In this document: positions 51,638 through 62,007 of the stretch, one piece after another
Numbering within the stretch: the first letter of the stretch is position 1
Layout of the letters: each line of letters begins with the position of its first letter
DNA from: Psychromarinibacter sp048262455
Lineage (GTDB): Bacteria; Pseudomonadota; Alphaproteobacteria; Rhodobacterales; Rhodobacteraceae
Assembly (NCBI GenBank): GCA_048262455.1
Contig: JBLXFD010000022.1
Location: 1-64,000 of the forward strand
Length of the DNA stretch: 64,000 nucleotides
Reading direction: 5' to 3'
Made by a program: the position numbers and the translations under genes
The notes under the pieces: generated by a model
Told to the model about the DNA's origin: nothing
The model's database searches: none
The model's input: the letters and a program-made list of their open reading frames with translations, nothing else

Positions 51638-54289
51638 TCAGGTCAGGGCCTTCAGCTCGTACAACAGCTCCAGCGCCGCCTTCGGCGTCAGCTCGTCGGG
51701 ATGCACCCCGGCGAGCTTTTCTTCGACCGCGGACGGCCCGGCAGGTTTCGCGGGCGGCGGCGCGGGCGGGATCGCGGCGAACAGCGGCAGGTCGTCCAGC
51801 AGGGTCTTGCTGCCGGCTTTGCCCTCCCGCGCCCCCTGTTCCAGTTGCGCCAGCACGTCCCGCGCCCGGGCCACCACGGCGGAGGGCAACCCCGCCAGCC
51901 GCGCCACCTGCACCCCGTAGGACCGGTCGGCGGCGCCCTTGCGCACCTCGTGCAGGAAGATCACGTCGCCTTCCCATTCCTTGACAGAGACCGTGGCGTT
52001 CTCGACCCCCGCCAGCCGGTCGGCCAGCTGCGTCAGCTCGTGGTAATGGGTGGCGAAGAGGGCGCGGCAGCGGTTCACCTCGTGCAGGTGTTCCAGCGTG
52101 GCCCAGGCAATGGAAAGCCCGTCGTAGGTGGCGGTGCCGCGGCCGATCTCGTCAAGGATGACAAGCGCGCGGTCGTCGGCCTGGTTCAGGATCGCGGCGG
52201 TCTCGACCATCTCGACCATGAAGGTGGATCGTCCCCGCGCAAGGTCGTCGCTGGCGCCGACGCGGCTGAACAATTGCGACACGAGGCCGATATGCGCGGC
52301 GCTGGCAGGCACGAAGCTGCCCATCTGCGCCAGCACCGCGATCAGCGCGTTCTGCCGCAGGAAGGTGGATTTGCCCGCCATGTTAGGGCCGGTCAGCAGC
52401 CAGATCGCCGAGGCATCCTGCCCGCCGGTCAAGTCGCAATCGTTGGCGATGAAGGGCCCGCCCCCCTGCGCCCGCAGCGCGCGTTCCACCACGGGGTGGC
52501 GCCCGCGCTCCACGTGAAACACCCGGCTGTCGTCGACCACGGGTCGGGTCCAGTCCTCCTCCACCGCAAGCTGCGCCAGCCCGGCGGACAGGTCGATCTC
52601 CGCCACCGATCGGGCCAGCACGCCGAGAGGCGCGGCAGCCTCGATAACGCGGGACCGAAGCGCATCGTAGAGCCGCTTTTCGATCTCGGCGGTACGCCCG
52701 CTGGCGTTGAGAATCCGCGTCTCCAGCTCTGAAAGCTCGACGGTGGTGAAGCGCACGGCGTTGGCGGTGGTCTGACGATGGATGAACCGCTCCGACAGCG
52801 GCGGCGCCAGCATCTTCTGCGCGTGTGTGGCGGTGCATTCGATGAAGTAGCCAAGCACGTTGTTGTGCTTGATCTTCAGCGAGTTGATGCCGCTTTCCTG
52901 CACGTACTCGCCCTGCATCCGCGCGATCACCCCGCGCCCCTCGTCCCGCAGCTGCCGCGCCTCGTCCAGTTCCGCGTCGTAGCCGGGCGCGATGAAGCCT
53001 CCGTCCCGCACCAGCAGCGGCGGCTCTGCGACCAGCGCCTGGTCAAGCTGATCCAGCAGCGCGTCCTGCCCGGTCAGACCCCGGGCCGCGGCATCCAGCA
53101 GCCCCGGCAGCTCCAGCGCAGCGACCCTTCCGGCCATGGCCTCTGCCTGCTCCAGCCCGTTCCGCAGGGCGGCAAGATCCCGCGGCCCACCCCGGTCCAG
53201 CGCCAACCGCGACAGGGCGCGGTCGATGTCGGGGATACGCCGCAGGGCATCGCGCAACCCGTCGCGTAGGGCGGCATCCTCTCGCAGGAAGGCCACCGCC
53301 TCCAGCCGCGCGCGCACCGTTTCCAGCACTCGCGAGGGGCTGGAAAGACGCCGCTCCAGCAGCCGGGCGCCGCCGGCGGTTACGGTGCGGTCGATGGCCT
53401 GCAACAGCGATCCGTCCCGCCCGCCGGACAGCGCGTGGGTCAGTTCCAGGTTGCGCCGGGTGGCGGCGTCGATCTGCACGCTGCGGCTGGCGGCCTCGCG
53501 CACCGGCGGGCGCAGCAGCGGCAGGTTCCCCTTCTGCGTCAGGTCGAGGTAGTCGACCACGCCCCCCAGCGCCGCCTGTTCCGCCCGCGTGAAGCTGCCG
53601 AAGGCCTCCAGCGACCCCACGCCGAACAGCTGCGTCAGCCGCCGCTCGCCCGAGGTGCTGTCAAAGCTGGCGCGCGCCATGGGGGTGGAGACGGCGCCGA
53701 GATCGGTTACCAGCCCGGCCAGCTCCCGCTCCAGCCCGTCAGGCAACAGAACCTCACGGGGCGCGATGCGGGCCAGTTCCGGCGACAACCGCGCGCGGTC
53801 GCAGGGCATGACGCGGAAGGCGCCGGTGGAGATATCGACCCAGGCCAGCGCGCCGGCATCCCGCACCTCGGTATAGGCGGCGAGGAAGTTGTGCCGCCGC
53901 GCCTCCAGCAGCGACTCCTCGGTCAGGGTGCCGGGCGTCACCAGCCGCACAACATCCCGCTTCACCACGGATTTCGAGCCGCGCTTTTTCGCCTCGGCCG
54001 GATCTTCCAGCTGCTCGCAGACCGCCACGCGAAAGCCTTTGCGGATTAGCGTCAGCAGGTAGCCTTCGGAGGAATGGACGGGAACGCCGCACATGGGGAT
54101 ATCCTCTCCCAGGTGCTTGCCGCGCTTGGTCAGCGCGATGTCCAGCGCGGCGGCGGCGGCAGCCGCGTCGTCAAAGAACATCTCGTAGAAATCGCCCATC
54201 CGGTAGAACAGCAGCGCATCGGAATACTGCGCCTTGATCTCCAGGTACTGCGCCATCATCGGCGTCAGGCCAGCGGCTGCGGCAGTCAT
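51638..54289 (-). CDS. mutS: DNA mismatch repair protein MutS
   Basis: An 883-aa mismatch-recognition ATPase. The mismatch wedge motif FYRMGDFYEMF (Phe and Glu for base stacking) lies near residues 28-38. Walker A is TGPNMAGKSTFLRQ near 620, Walker B VILDEIGRGTATYDG near 700, and ATHYHELTQLADR follows. A C-terminal PPAPPPAKPAG linker precedes the last dimerisation helix. Convergent with grpE. Confidence 0.96.
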   Translation of the reverse strand: MTAAAAGLTPMMAQYLEIKAQYSDALLFYRMGDFYEMFFDDAAAAAAALDIALTKRGKHLGEDIPMCGVPVHSSEGYLLTLIRKGFRVAVCEQLEDPAEAKKRGSKSVVKRDVVRLVTPGTLTEESLLEARRHNFLAAYTEVRDAGALAWVDISTGAFRVMPCDRARLSPELARIAPREVLLPDGLERELAGLVTDLGAVSTPMARASFDSTSGERRLTQLFGVGSLEAFGSFTRAEQAALGGVVDYLDLTQKGNLPLLRPPVREAASRSVQIDAATRRNLELTHALSGGRDGSLLQAIDRTVTAGGARLLERRLSSPSRVLETVRARLEAVAFLREDAALRDGLRDALRRIPDIDRALSRLALDRGGPRDLAALRNGLEQAEAMAGRVAALELPGLLDAAARGLTGQDALLDQLDQALVAEPPLLVRDGGFIAPGYDAELDEARQLRDEGRGVIARMQGEYVQESGINSLKIKHNNVLGYFIECTATHAQKMLAPPLSERFIHRQTTANAVRFTTVELSELETRILNASGRTAEIEKRLYDALRSRVIEAAAPLGVLARSVAEIDLSAGLAQLAVEEDWTRPVVDDSRVFHVERGRHPVVERALRAQGGGPFIANDCDLTGGQDASAIWLLTGPNMAGKSTFLRQNALIAVLAQMGSFVPASAAHIGLVSQLFSRVGASDDLARGRSTFMVEMVETAAILNQADDRALVILDEIGRGTATYDGLSIAWATLEHLHEVNRCRALFATHYHELTQLADRLAGVENATVSVKEWEGDVIFLHEVRKGAADRSYGVQVARLAGLPSAVVARARDVLAQLEQGAREGKAGSKTLLDDLPLFAAIPPAPPPAKPAGPSAVEEKLAGVHPDELTPKAALELLYELKALT

Positions 54290-54369
54290 GAAGGTCCCCC
54301 GGGTCGACGTTCGGGGGACCTTACAAAGCGGGCCGGCGGGACAAAAGCGTCAATCCGGCCGTTGGGCGC

Positions 54370-55005
54370 TCAGCCGGCGAAAACCGCCTCGTCTCCCCAA
54401 AGCTCGCGCACCCGCTGGTCGCGGTTGCAGGCGTCGCGGTAGCGCTTGTAGGCCTTGGCCTTCGAGATGGGGCCGAAGCGCGACAGGATCAGGTCGTCCT
54501 TCTTGTAGTAGTCCTGGTGGTACTCTTCCGCCGGATAGAAGGTGGCGGCGTCGCGGATCGGGGTGACGATCTTCTGCCCCAAGTCCGTTTCAGCGGCGAC
54601 CTTGGCAGCGGTGGCAGCGGCTCTTTCCTCGGGATCAGAGACGAATATCGCGGTGGCATAGCTGTCGCCCCGGTCGCAGAATTGTCCGCCCGCATCCGTG
54701 GGGTCGACGGAGCGGAAGAACAGCCGCACCAGCTGCGCGTAGCTGACCTTCTCGCTGTCATAGGAAATCTCCACCACCTCCAGGTGCCCGGTATCCCCGC
54801 CGGTGACCTGCTTGTAGGTAGGGTTCGCGGTACGCCCGCCTGCAAAACCGGATTTGGCCCCGATCACGCCGTCTACCTTCTCGAAATCAGCCTCGACGCA
54901 CCAGAAACAGCCGCCGGCGAACAGCGCGGTGCGGGTCTCGGCAAAAGCAGCGCCGCCGAGCAGCGACAGGGCCAGCGCGGCGCCGGCCAGAAATGTGGTT
55001 TTCAT
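54370..55005 (-). CDS. msrA: Exported peptide methionine sulfoxide reductase MsrA
   Basis: A 211-aa enzyme with a signal peptide (MKTTFLAGAALALSLLGGAA, cleavage about residue 22), so active in the periplasm. The catalytic motif is GCFWC (C33). Also visible are GFAGGRTANPTYKQV, GHLEVVEISYD and YHQDYY. It reduces methionine-S-sulfoxide. The resolving cysteine is expected at the C-terminal side (C-N-R-D segment). Most MsrA proteins are cytosolic, so the leader is notable. Confidence 0.9.
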   Translation of the reverse strand: MKTTFLAGAALALSLLGGAAFAETRTALFAGGCFWCVEADFEKVDGVIGAKSGFAGGRTANPTYKQVTGGDTGHLEVVEISYDSEKVSYAQLVRLFFRSVDPTDAGGQFCDRGDSYATAIFVSDPEERAAATAAKVAAETDLGQKIVTPIRDAATFYPAEEYHQDYYKKDDLILSRFGPISKAKAYKRYRDACNRDQRVRELWGDEAVFAG

Positions 55006-55056
55006 GGGATCCTCCGTTTCGCACGAAGGTTGCGGCCCGGCCCGCCCACGGGCAAG

Positions 55057-55086
55057 TCACCGCTGGGTGATGTCACGCAGCGGTGA
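55057..55086. repeat. 30-bp near-perfect palindrome between msrA and argG
   Basis: TCACCGCTG (55057-55065) and CAGCGGTGA (55078-55086) are perfect 9-base arms. The inner part GTGA-TG-TCAC continues the pairing after one G/G mismatch, giving 13 of 14 possible pairs around a 2-base loop. There is no adjacent T-run on either strand. It may mark the end of the argG transcript or bind a protein. Confidence 0.6.
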
Positions 55087-55107
55087 AGCCGTTACATGCG
55101 AGGAAGG

Positions 55108-56334
<1,227 letters not shown>

Positions 56335-56449
56335 GGAAAGCTCCGGTTCAGAAGGGTCGGCGCCGTTTACCGCGCGCGCCGGGCGGCGGCAAGGCGGGTT
56401 GCGGAGCCCGGCGCGGGGTGCTTGGCTGGCCGGGGCAAGGGAGGATGCG

Positions 56450-56875
56450 ATGGCGAAGCGGCTGGAGCTGTTCCGGGGGGTGGTGCATCCTTGGCACCAC
56501 GATCACTTCGGGCACATGAACGTGCGGCACTACGCGCCGTTCTTCGACGACGCGACCTACCACATGTGGAGCCTTCTGGGGCTGGCCTACTCCGAGATGC
56601 TGCCGGAACACGGCGTGCACACGGTCTCGGGCACCGCCACCACGAAGTTCATCAAGCAACTGGTGGCGGGCGACCTGATCCGCATCGACGGCGCGGTGAC
56701 GCGGATCGGCGGCAAGAGCGTCACGCTGCACCTGCGCATGTTCCACGCCGACACCGGCGCGCTGCATGCCACCTACGACCTGGTGGAGGTGTTCTTCAGC
56801 CCCGAAACCCGGTCCTCCGCCGAAATCCCCCCGGCACTGCGCGCGCGGCTGGAGGCGCATCTGACCGGGGATTGA
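56450..56875 (+). CDS. Hotdog-fold acyl-CoA thioesterase (4HBT family)
   Basis: A 141-aa single hotdog domain. The active-site helix region reads HPWHHDHFGHMNVRHYAPFF, matching the DxxGHMNN-like pattern with the catalytic Asp. It probably hydrolyses a small acyl-CoA; the substrate is unknown. The start is chosen for AGGGAGG seven bases upstream. It ends 3 bp before the opposing Hpt gene. Confidence 0.75.
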   Translation: MAKRLELFRGVVHPWHHDHFGHMNVRHYAPFFDDATYHMWSLLGLAYSEMLPEHGVHTVSGTATTKFIKQLVAGDLIRIDGAVTRIGGKSVTLHLRMFHADTGALHATYDLVEVFFSPETRSSAEIPPALRARLEAHLTGD

Positions 56876-56878
56876 CCC

Positions 56879-57205
56879 TCAGGCCGCGTCGGCGGCGCCG
56901 ATGTGATGACGCAACTGGTCGCGCGCAGATCGGTACGTGGCCACCAGTGGCGACAGATCCACGGGGCAGCCCGTTGAAGCGGCCTTCTCCGCGTCAAGGC
57001 ACAGCGCCGCGAAGCTGCGAAAGCCCAGGTTCAGCGCGCTGCCGCGCAGGAAATGCATGGCGGCAGGAACCTGCGCGCCTTCGACCTCCGGCAGACGCTC
57101 CATCATCTCGTCGACCTCCTCCAGGAACAGTTCCGCCACCTCTTCAAAGGCTTCTTCGCCAACCTCTTTCCGCAATTCGTCCACACGCAGCCAATCGATC
57201 ATCAA
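56879..57205 (-). CDS. Histidine phosphotransfer (Hpt) domain protein
   Basis: A 108-aa all-helical protein. The phospho-acceptor motif is HFLRGSALNLGF with H51, slightly altered from HxLKGxA (Arg for Lys). An acidic amphipathic first half (EEVAELFLEEVDEMMERL) precedes it. It is a stand-alone Hpt relaying phosphate between receiver domains. It is divergent from a receiver-PP2C phosphatase gene 150 bp away, which may be its partner. Start 57205 follows GGGAG. Confidence 0.8.
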   Translation of the reverse strand: MMIDWLRVDELRKEVGEEAFEEVAELFLEEVDEMMERLPEVEGAQVPAAMHFLRGSALNLGFRSFAALCLDAEKAASTGCPVDLSPLVATYRSARDQLRHHIGAADAA

Positions 57206-57355
57206 GATCTCCCACTGCCCCCTTTCCTTCCTGTTGATAGCCCGCGACTCGTTGAAAACAGGTTAAAGCGGAAAAAGACGAAGATCGGCGCGCCTTAGCC
57301 GAACCTTTACCCCCGCCGAGGTAGCACCCGGGCCAGAACGTGAGGCCCGTGATCC

Positions 57356-58642
57356 GTGAACCTGATTGCCGACATCGCTGCCGAGAACCGTCTGGCACCC
57401 ACCGTGCTGGTGGTGGACGACAGCCGCGCGCAGCGGCGGCTGCTGTCGCACTACCTGACGAAGATGGGTCATCGGGTGATGGAGGCCGGTTCCGCCGAGG
57501 CGGCGCTGGAGATCTGCCGCCTCAACGCGCCCGATGTCATTGTCAGCGATTGGGACATGCCGGGGATGGACGGGCTGGATTTCTGCCGGGCCTTCCGCGG
57601 CATCCAAGCGAATCGCTATGGCTACTTCATCCTGCTCACCTCGAAGAGCGGCAAGGAACAGGTGGCCGAGGGGCTGGACGCCGGCGCCGACGACTTTCTT
57701 GTGAAGCCGGTGGATGCCGGAGAGTTGCGCGCCCGGGTCCGCGCCGGGCAGCGTGTGCTACGGATGGAACGGGAGCTGACGGAAAAGAACCGCATCATCG
57801 GCGCCACGCTGGACGAGATGCGCGCGCTGCACGCGGCGATCGACCGTGATCTGCAGGAGGCGCAGAAGCTGCAGCAGTCGCTGGTGCAGGACCGTCACCG
57901 CAGATACCCCGGCGCCGAGATCTCGCTGATGCTGCATCCGGCGGGGCGGGTCGGCGGGGATTTCGTGCGGTTGTTCGACCCGGAAAACGGGATGATCGGG
58001 CTGGTTGCGCTGGACGTCTCGGGCCACGGGATCGCCTCGGCGCTGATGGCAGCACGACTGGCCGCATGCTTTGCCGGGAACAGCCCCTGCACCAATATTG
58101 CGATCGGGCGCGACGCCGTCGGTTGCCCGGTGCTGCGTCCGCCCGCCGAGGTGGCGGCAGACTTGAACGCGCTGGTGCTGGGCGAGTTGCAGACAGAGCA
58201 GTACCTGACGATGGCGCTCCTGAACCTGGACCTGGCCAGCGGGCGCGTGACCCTGTGCCAGGCCGGGCATCCGCACCCGGCGGTGCGGCGTGCGGACGGG
58301 CAGGTGGAATTCATCGGCAACGGCGGCATGCCGGTGGGGCTGCTGGACGAAGCGCGGTTCGAGGAGGTGCGTTTGCGGCTGCGCCCGGGCGATAGGCTGC
58401 TGCTGGGGTCCGACGGAATCTCTGAACGCGAGGCGCCGGATGGGCAGATGTTCGACAAGGCGGGGCTGGCGGACCTGCTGCGGGATCATCCGGAGGTTCG
58501 GGGCGAGGCGTTCTTTAACAGGATGCTGGATCGGCTGCGGAGCTTCGGAGGGCGCAGGGCGTTCACCGATGATGTTTCGGCAATCCTTGTGGATTTCGAA
58601 GGTACGGAGGACAAGACAGGAGGCAGACGGATGACCCAGTGA
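57356..58642 (+). CDS. Response regulator with a C-terminal PP2C-type (SpoIIE) phosphatase domain
   Basis: A 428-aa fusion. The receiver domain (about 15-130) has the acidic pair VVDDS, phospho-acceptor D65 in VSDWDMPG and the conserved Lys in FLVKPVD. A coiled linker follows (about 135-180, EKNRIIGATLDEMRALHAAIDRDLQEAQKL in parts), then a PP2C domain with GGDFVRLF, LDVSGHGIASALMA, LGSDGISE and TDDVSAILVDF. Such proteins dephosphorylate STAS anti-sigma antagonists in partner switching; RbaY of Rhodobacter capsulatus has this architecture. GTG start. Confidence 0.87.
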   Translation: MNLIADIAAENRLAPTVLVVDDSRAQRRLLSHYLTKMGHRVMEAGSAEAALEICRLNAPDVIVSDWDMPGMDGLDFCRAFRGIQANRYGYFILLTSKSGKEQVAEGLDAGADDFLVKPVDAGELRARVRAGQRVLRMERELTEKNRIIGATLDEMRALHAAIDRDLQEAQKLQQSLVQDRHRRYPGAEISLMLHPAGRVGGDFVRLFDPENGMIGLVALDVSGHGIASALMAARLAACFAGNSPCTNIAIGRDAVGCPVLRPPAEVAADLNALVLGELQTEQYLTMALLNLDLASGRVTLCQAGHPHPAVRRADGQVEFIGNGGMPVGLLDEARFEEVRLRLRPGDRLLLGSDGISEREAPDGQMFDKAGLADLLRDHPEVRGEAFFNRMLDRLRSFGGRRAFTDDVSAILVDFEGTEDKTGGRRMTQ

Positions 58643-58653
58643 CCTGAGACGGC

Positions 58654-58669
58654 GGCGTCACGTGAAACA
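58654..58669. promoter_or_regulatory. Degenerate parS-like sequence
   Basis: GGCGTCACGTGAAACA matches parS at 13 of 16 positions, with the right half and centre intact and three mismatches in the left arm. It lies in the 67-bp gap between the phosphatase and Nudix genes. Confidence 0.3.
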
Positions 58670-58709
58670 CAAGGCTTCAAGAAGCGAAGGCTTGGTTAGC
58701 CCCGGCAGT

Positions 58710-59150
58710 CTAACCCGCAAGCATCCGCAACGCGAAGTCCCGCTCGCCCTCGTTCGACAGCAGCTCGGTCGCCAGGCCCATGTCGAGCCACAGCGCCTCG
58801 TGCCCCGGCTCGGAGGGTGGGCCGTGGGGGCGGACCGGGTGGGCGATGTAGAGCTGGCAAAGCTTCTCGGCCCAAAGATCGTACTCCGGCATGTAGGTAT
58901 AGCGCCGGTAGGCCCCGATCCGGCGCGGCGCGGCGATGCGCCAGCCGGTTTCCTCCATCACCTCGCGGTGCAGCGCGGCAAGGGGGGATTCGCCGGGATC
59001 GATACCGCCGCCGGGCAGCTGGAACTCCGGCACCGGCTCCGCCTGGTGGGTGACCAGCAGCCGCCGCCCCAGCGGCAGGAAGGCGTAGACACCGGGCCGC
59101 AGCCGGTAGGCGATGTCCGCTTTGACCGCTTCTCCGTAGCGTCGGATCAT
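58710..59150 (-). CDS. Nudix hydrolase
   Basis: A 146-aa protein with a complete Nudix box, GGGIDPGESPLAALHREV then MEETGW, starting near residue 47. It hydrolyses a nucleoside diphosphate derivative, substrate unknown. It is divergent from hslO with a 76-bp gap. Confidence 0.88.
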   Translation of the reverse strand: MIRRYGEAVKADIAYRLRPGVYAFLPLGRRLLVTHQAEPVPEFQLPGGGIDPGESPLAALHREVMEETGWRIAAPRRIGAYRRYTYMPEYDLWAEKLCQLYIAHPVRPHGPPSEPGHEALWLDMGLATELLSNEGERDFALRMLAG

Positions 59151-59226
59151 GGCTGCCCTGCCTTCCTTGCAAGGTTGTGGTACCTATATGGACGCGGTAT
59201 GCCAAAGCCGACCGCAAGGAAACCCC

Positions 59227-60225
59227 ATGACACTTGGTTCTAAGATCGCCTGGGATGACACCATCCTGCCCTTCCAGCTGGACCGCTCGGACATCCGCGG
59301 GCGGGTCGTGCGGCTGGACGGTGTATTGGACGAGGTGCTGTCGCAGCACGACTATCCCCCCGCGATCGAGGCGCTGGTGGCCGAGGTCGCCCTGCTGACC
59401 GCGATGATTGGGCAGACGATCAAACTGCGCTGGAAACTGTCGCTGCAGGTGCGCGGCGACGGGCCCGCGCGGCTGATCGCCACCGATTACTACGCCCCCG
59501 CTGCGCCCGGAGAGCCGGCGCGCATCCGCGCCTATGCCAGCTATGACGCAGAGCGGCTGGACCCCACCGGCCCGGCCTTTCCCCAGATCGGCAAGGGCTA
59601 CTTCGCCGTGCTGATGGATCAGGGCGCCGACACCGTGCCTTACCAGGGGATCACGCCGATCGCCGGCGGCTCTGTCGCCTCCTGCGCAGAGACTTATTTC
59701 GCGCAGTCCGAACAGCTTCCGACCCGTTTCGCGCTGGGCTTCGGCGAGACCGCCGAGCCCGGGGGAGAGACCGGCTGGCGCGCCGGCGGGATCATGCTGC
59801 AGCACATGCCCAAGGCCTCGCCCTTCGCCAAGGACGGGCCGTCGGGCGAGGCGGGCCTGCTGGCCGCCGAGGACGTACTGGACGGCGAGGAGGGCGAGAA
59901 CTGGACCCGCGCCAATACCTTGCTGGACACGGTGGAGGTGATGGAACTGATCGGCCCGCGCGTGCAGCCGACCGAGCTGCTGGTACGGCTGTTCCACGAG
60001 GAATCGCCGCGGGTGTTCGACCCGCAGGCGGTGACCTTCGGTTGTACCTGTTCTGCCGACCGGGTGCGCCAGAGCCTGTCGATCTACTCGGCCCGGGACA
60101 TCGGGCACATGACCACCGAGGAAGGCATCGTCACCGCCGACTGCCAGTTCTGCGGCGCGCACTACGAGTTCGATCCCGCGACGCTGGGATTCGAGGCTGA
60201 AAAGGCGAATGACGGCCGGGGGTGA
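59227..60225 (+). CDS. hslO: Redox-regulated chaperone Hsp33
   Basis: A 332-aa cytosolic holdase activated by oxidation. The C-terminal zinc centre is present as CTC (in FGCTCSADRV) and CQFC (in DCQFCGAHYEF), close to the C-x-C and C-x2-C family pattern. The start follows AAGGAA. Its end overlaps the next Nudix gene by 17 bp. Confidence 0.94.
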   Translation: MTLGSKIAWDDTILPFQLDRSDIRGRVVRLDGVLDEVLSQHDYPPAIEALVAEVALLTAMIGQTIKLRWKLSLQVRGDGPARLIATDYYAPAAPGEPARIRAYASYDAERLDPTGPAFPQIGKGYFAVLMDQGADTVPYQGITPIAGGSVASCAETYFAQSEQLPTRFALGFGETAEPGGETGWRAGGIMLQHMPKASPFAKDGPSGEAGLLAAEDVLDGEEGENWTRANTLLDTVEVMELIGPRVQPTELLVRLFHEESPRVFDPQAVTFGCTCSADRVRQSLSIYSARDIGHMTTEEGIVTADCQFCGAHYEFDPATLGFEAEKANDGRG

Positions 60226-60823
60226 CACCTTCGGCCGGCTCGCCCGGGCGCTTGCCCTGGCGGAATCCGGCAGTTCCACCGACTTCGACCTGAACCCCGG
60301 CATCTCGCTGCCGTCCGACCGGAGGCTGCGGATGGCCGGGGTTCTGGTTCCGGTGCTGGAGACGTCGAAGGGCGCGCAGGTGATCCTGACCATGCGGTCC
60401 TCGGCGCTGAAGCATCACCCCGGCCAGATCGCCTTTCCCGGCGGCAAGGTTGACGAGGGCGACGATGGCCCCGTCGCCGCGGCCTTGCGCGAGGCGCGCG
60501 AGGAGATCGGGCTGGCCCCGGAGAATGTCGAGGTGCTGGGGGAACTGCCGCCGCACGAGACCGGCACCGGGTTCCGCATGGTGCCGGTGCTGGCACGGCT
60601 GAAGGCGGAGTTTCGGGCGATCCCCGAGGCGGGCGAGGTGGCGGAGGTCTTTCGCGTGCCGCTGGCGCACGTGGCCGACCTTTCGCGCTACCGCATTGAG
60701 GCCCGGCGCTGGCGCGGCTATCGGCGCAATTACTGGGTGGTGCCCTTTGGCCCCTATTACGTCTGGGGCGCGACGGCGATGATCCTTCGTCGGCTGGCGC
60801 TGCGGCTCGATCAATGCGGATAG
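60209..60823 (+). CDS. Nudix hydrolase, CoA pyrophosphatase (NudL) type
   Basis: A 204-aa enzyme with a Nudix box FPGGKVDEGDDGPVAAALRE followed by AREEIG. Upstream lies LKHHPGQIAFPGG, part of the CoA-pyrophosphatase signature (UPF0035). It probably cleaves CoA or acyl-CoA to phosphopantetheine and 3',5'-ADP. Overlaps hslO before and cca after. Confidence 0.88.
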   Translation: MTAGGDTFGRLARALALAESGSSTDFDLNPGISLPSDRRLRMAGVLVPVLETSKGAQVILTMRSSALKHHPGQIAFPGGKVDEGDDGPVAAALREAREEIGLAPENVEVLGELPPHETGTGFRMVPVLARLKAEFRAIPEAGEVAEVFRVPLAHVADLSRYRIEARRWRGYRRNYWVVPFGPYYVWGATAMILRRLALRLDQCG

Positions 60824-61965
60824 ATGCCGCTTGGATCGACGCGCCGCAGACCCGCGCGGTTTGCGAGATGCTGGAGAATGCTGGTTATCGGGCGCTGTTC
60901 GTCGGGGGCTGCGTGCGCAATGCGCTGCTGGGAGAACCGGTGGGGGATATCGACATTGCGACCGACGCGCTGCCTGAAGACGTCTCTGATCTGGCGAAAA
61001 GCGCCGGGCTGAAGCCGGTTCCGACGGGGGTGGAGCATGGCACCGTCACGGTGGTCTCCGGCGGTGTGCCCCACGAGGTGACCACCTTTCGCCGCGATAT
61101 AGAGACCGATGGCCGCCGTGCCGTCGTCGCCTTCACCGACCGGGTGGAGGAGGACGCGCGGCGGCGGGACCTGACGATGAACGCGCTTTACGCCACCTCC
61201 CGGGGCGAGGTGCTGGACCCGATCGGCGGGCTGCCGGACCTTCTGGCGCGGCGGGTCCGGTTCATCGAGGACCCGGCGCAGAGGATCCGCGAGGACTACC
61301 TGCGGATCCTGCGGTTCTTCCGGTTTCATGCCTGGTACGGCGACCCGGCGCTTGGACTGGATGCGGAGGGGCTCGCGGCCTGTGCGGCTCTATCCAATGG
61401 AATAGAGACATTGTCGGCCGAACGCGTCGGGTCGGAAATGATGAAGCTTCTGTCGGCGCCGGACCCCGCGCCTGCCGTCGCCGCGATGGAACAGGCGGGG
61501 TGCCTGCGGCCCGTGCTGCCGGGCGCTTCGGCCCGCGCGCTGCCGGTGCTGGTGCACTTGGAACAGCAGGCGGGATTGACGCCGGAGGGTCTGCGGCGGC
61601 TCGCGGTGCTGGGGGGCGAGGATGTCGGCGACCGAATGCGCCTGCCCCGCCGCGTGGCAAAGCGGCTGGCATTGCTGCGGCAGGCGGCGGAGGAAGGCGC
61701 GGGCGCGGCAGAGTTGGGCTACCGCCTGGGCGCCGGGGACGCGGTGGATGCGCTGCTGCTGCGACACGCGCTGACGGAGCAGCCGCTGCCCGAAGACCTG
61801 CGCCAGCACATCGCCCGGGGCGCGGAGGCGGAGCTTCCCATCCGCGCCGCCGACCTGACGCCGCTCTACGAGGGACCCGCGCTGGGCGCCCGGCTGCGGG
61901 AGCTGGAGGCGCGCTGGATCGCCTCGGGCTTCACCCTGACGCGCGAGGCGCTGCTGGCCAGCTGA
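60814..61965 (+). CDS. cca: CCA tRNA nucleotidyltransferase
   Basis: A 383-aa class II polymerase that adds or repairs the CCA end of tRNAs. It has GGCVRNALLGEPVGDIDIAT with the catalytic Asp pair (D45, D47), RRDLTMNALY and EDYLRILRFFRFHAWYG. The C-terminal region is less conserved. Whether it adds all three nucleotides or is one of a split pair cannot be decided here. Coupled to the Nudix gene by a 10-bp overlap. Confidence 0.9.
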   Translation: MRIDAAWIDAPQTRAVCEMLENAGYRALFVGGCVRNALLGEPVGDIDIATDALPEDVSDLAKSAGLKPVPTGVEHGTVTVVSGGVPHEVTTFRRDIETDGRRAVVAFTDRVEEDARRRDLTMNALYATSRGEVLDPIGGLPDLLARRVRFIEDPAQRIREDYLRILRFFRFHAWYGDPALGLDAEGLAACAALSNGIETLSAERVGSEMMKLLSAPDPAPAVAAMEQAGCLRPVLPGASARALPVLVHLEQQAGLTPEGLRRLAVLGGEDVGDRMRLPRRVAKRLALLRQAAEEGAGAAELGYRLGAGDAVDALLLRHALTEQPLPEDLRQHIARGAEAELPIRAADLTPLYEGPALGARLRELEARWIASGFTLTREALLAS

Positions 61966-62007
61966 AGGTTTCTTTCCCCCGCGGCGGGGCCTATATCCTG
62001 TAGCCCT

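Noticed and set aside
52506..52521. CGCTCCACGTGAAACA, a 13/16 parS match inside mutS
   Set aside because: It encodes FHVER in a conserved part of MutS and its left arm is poor; probably chance.
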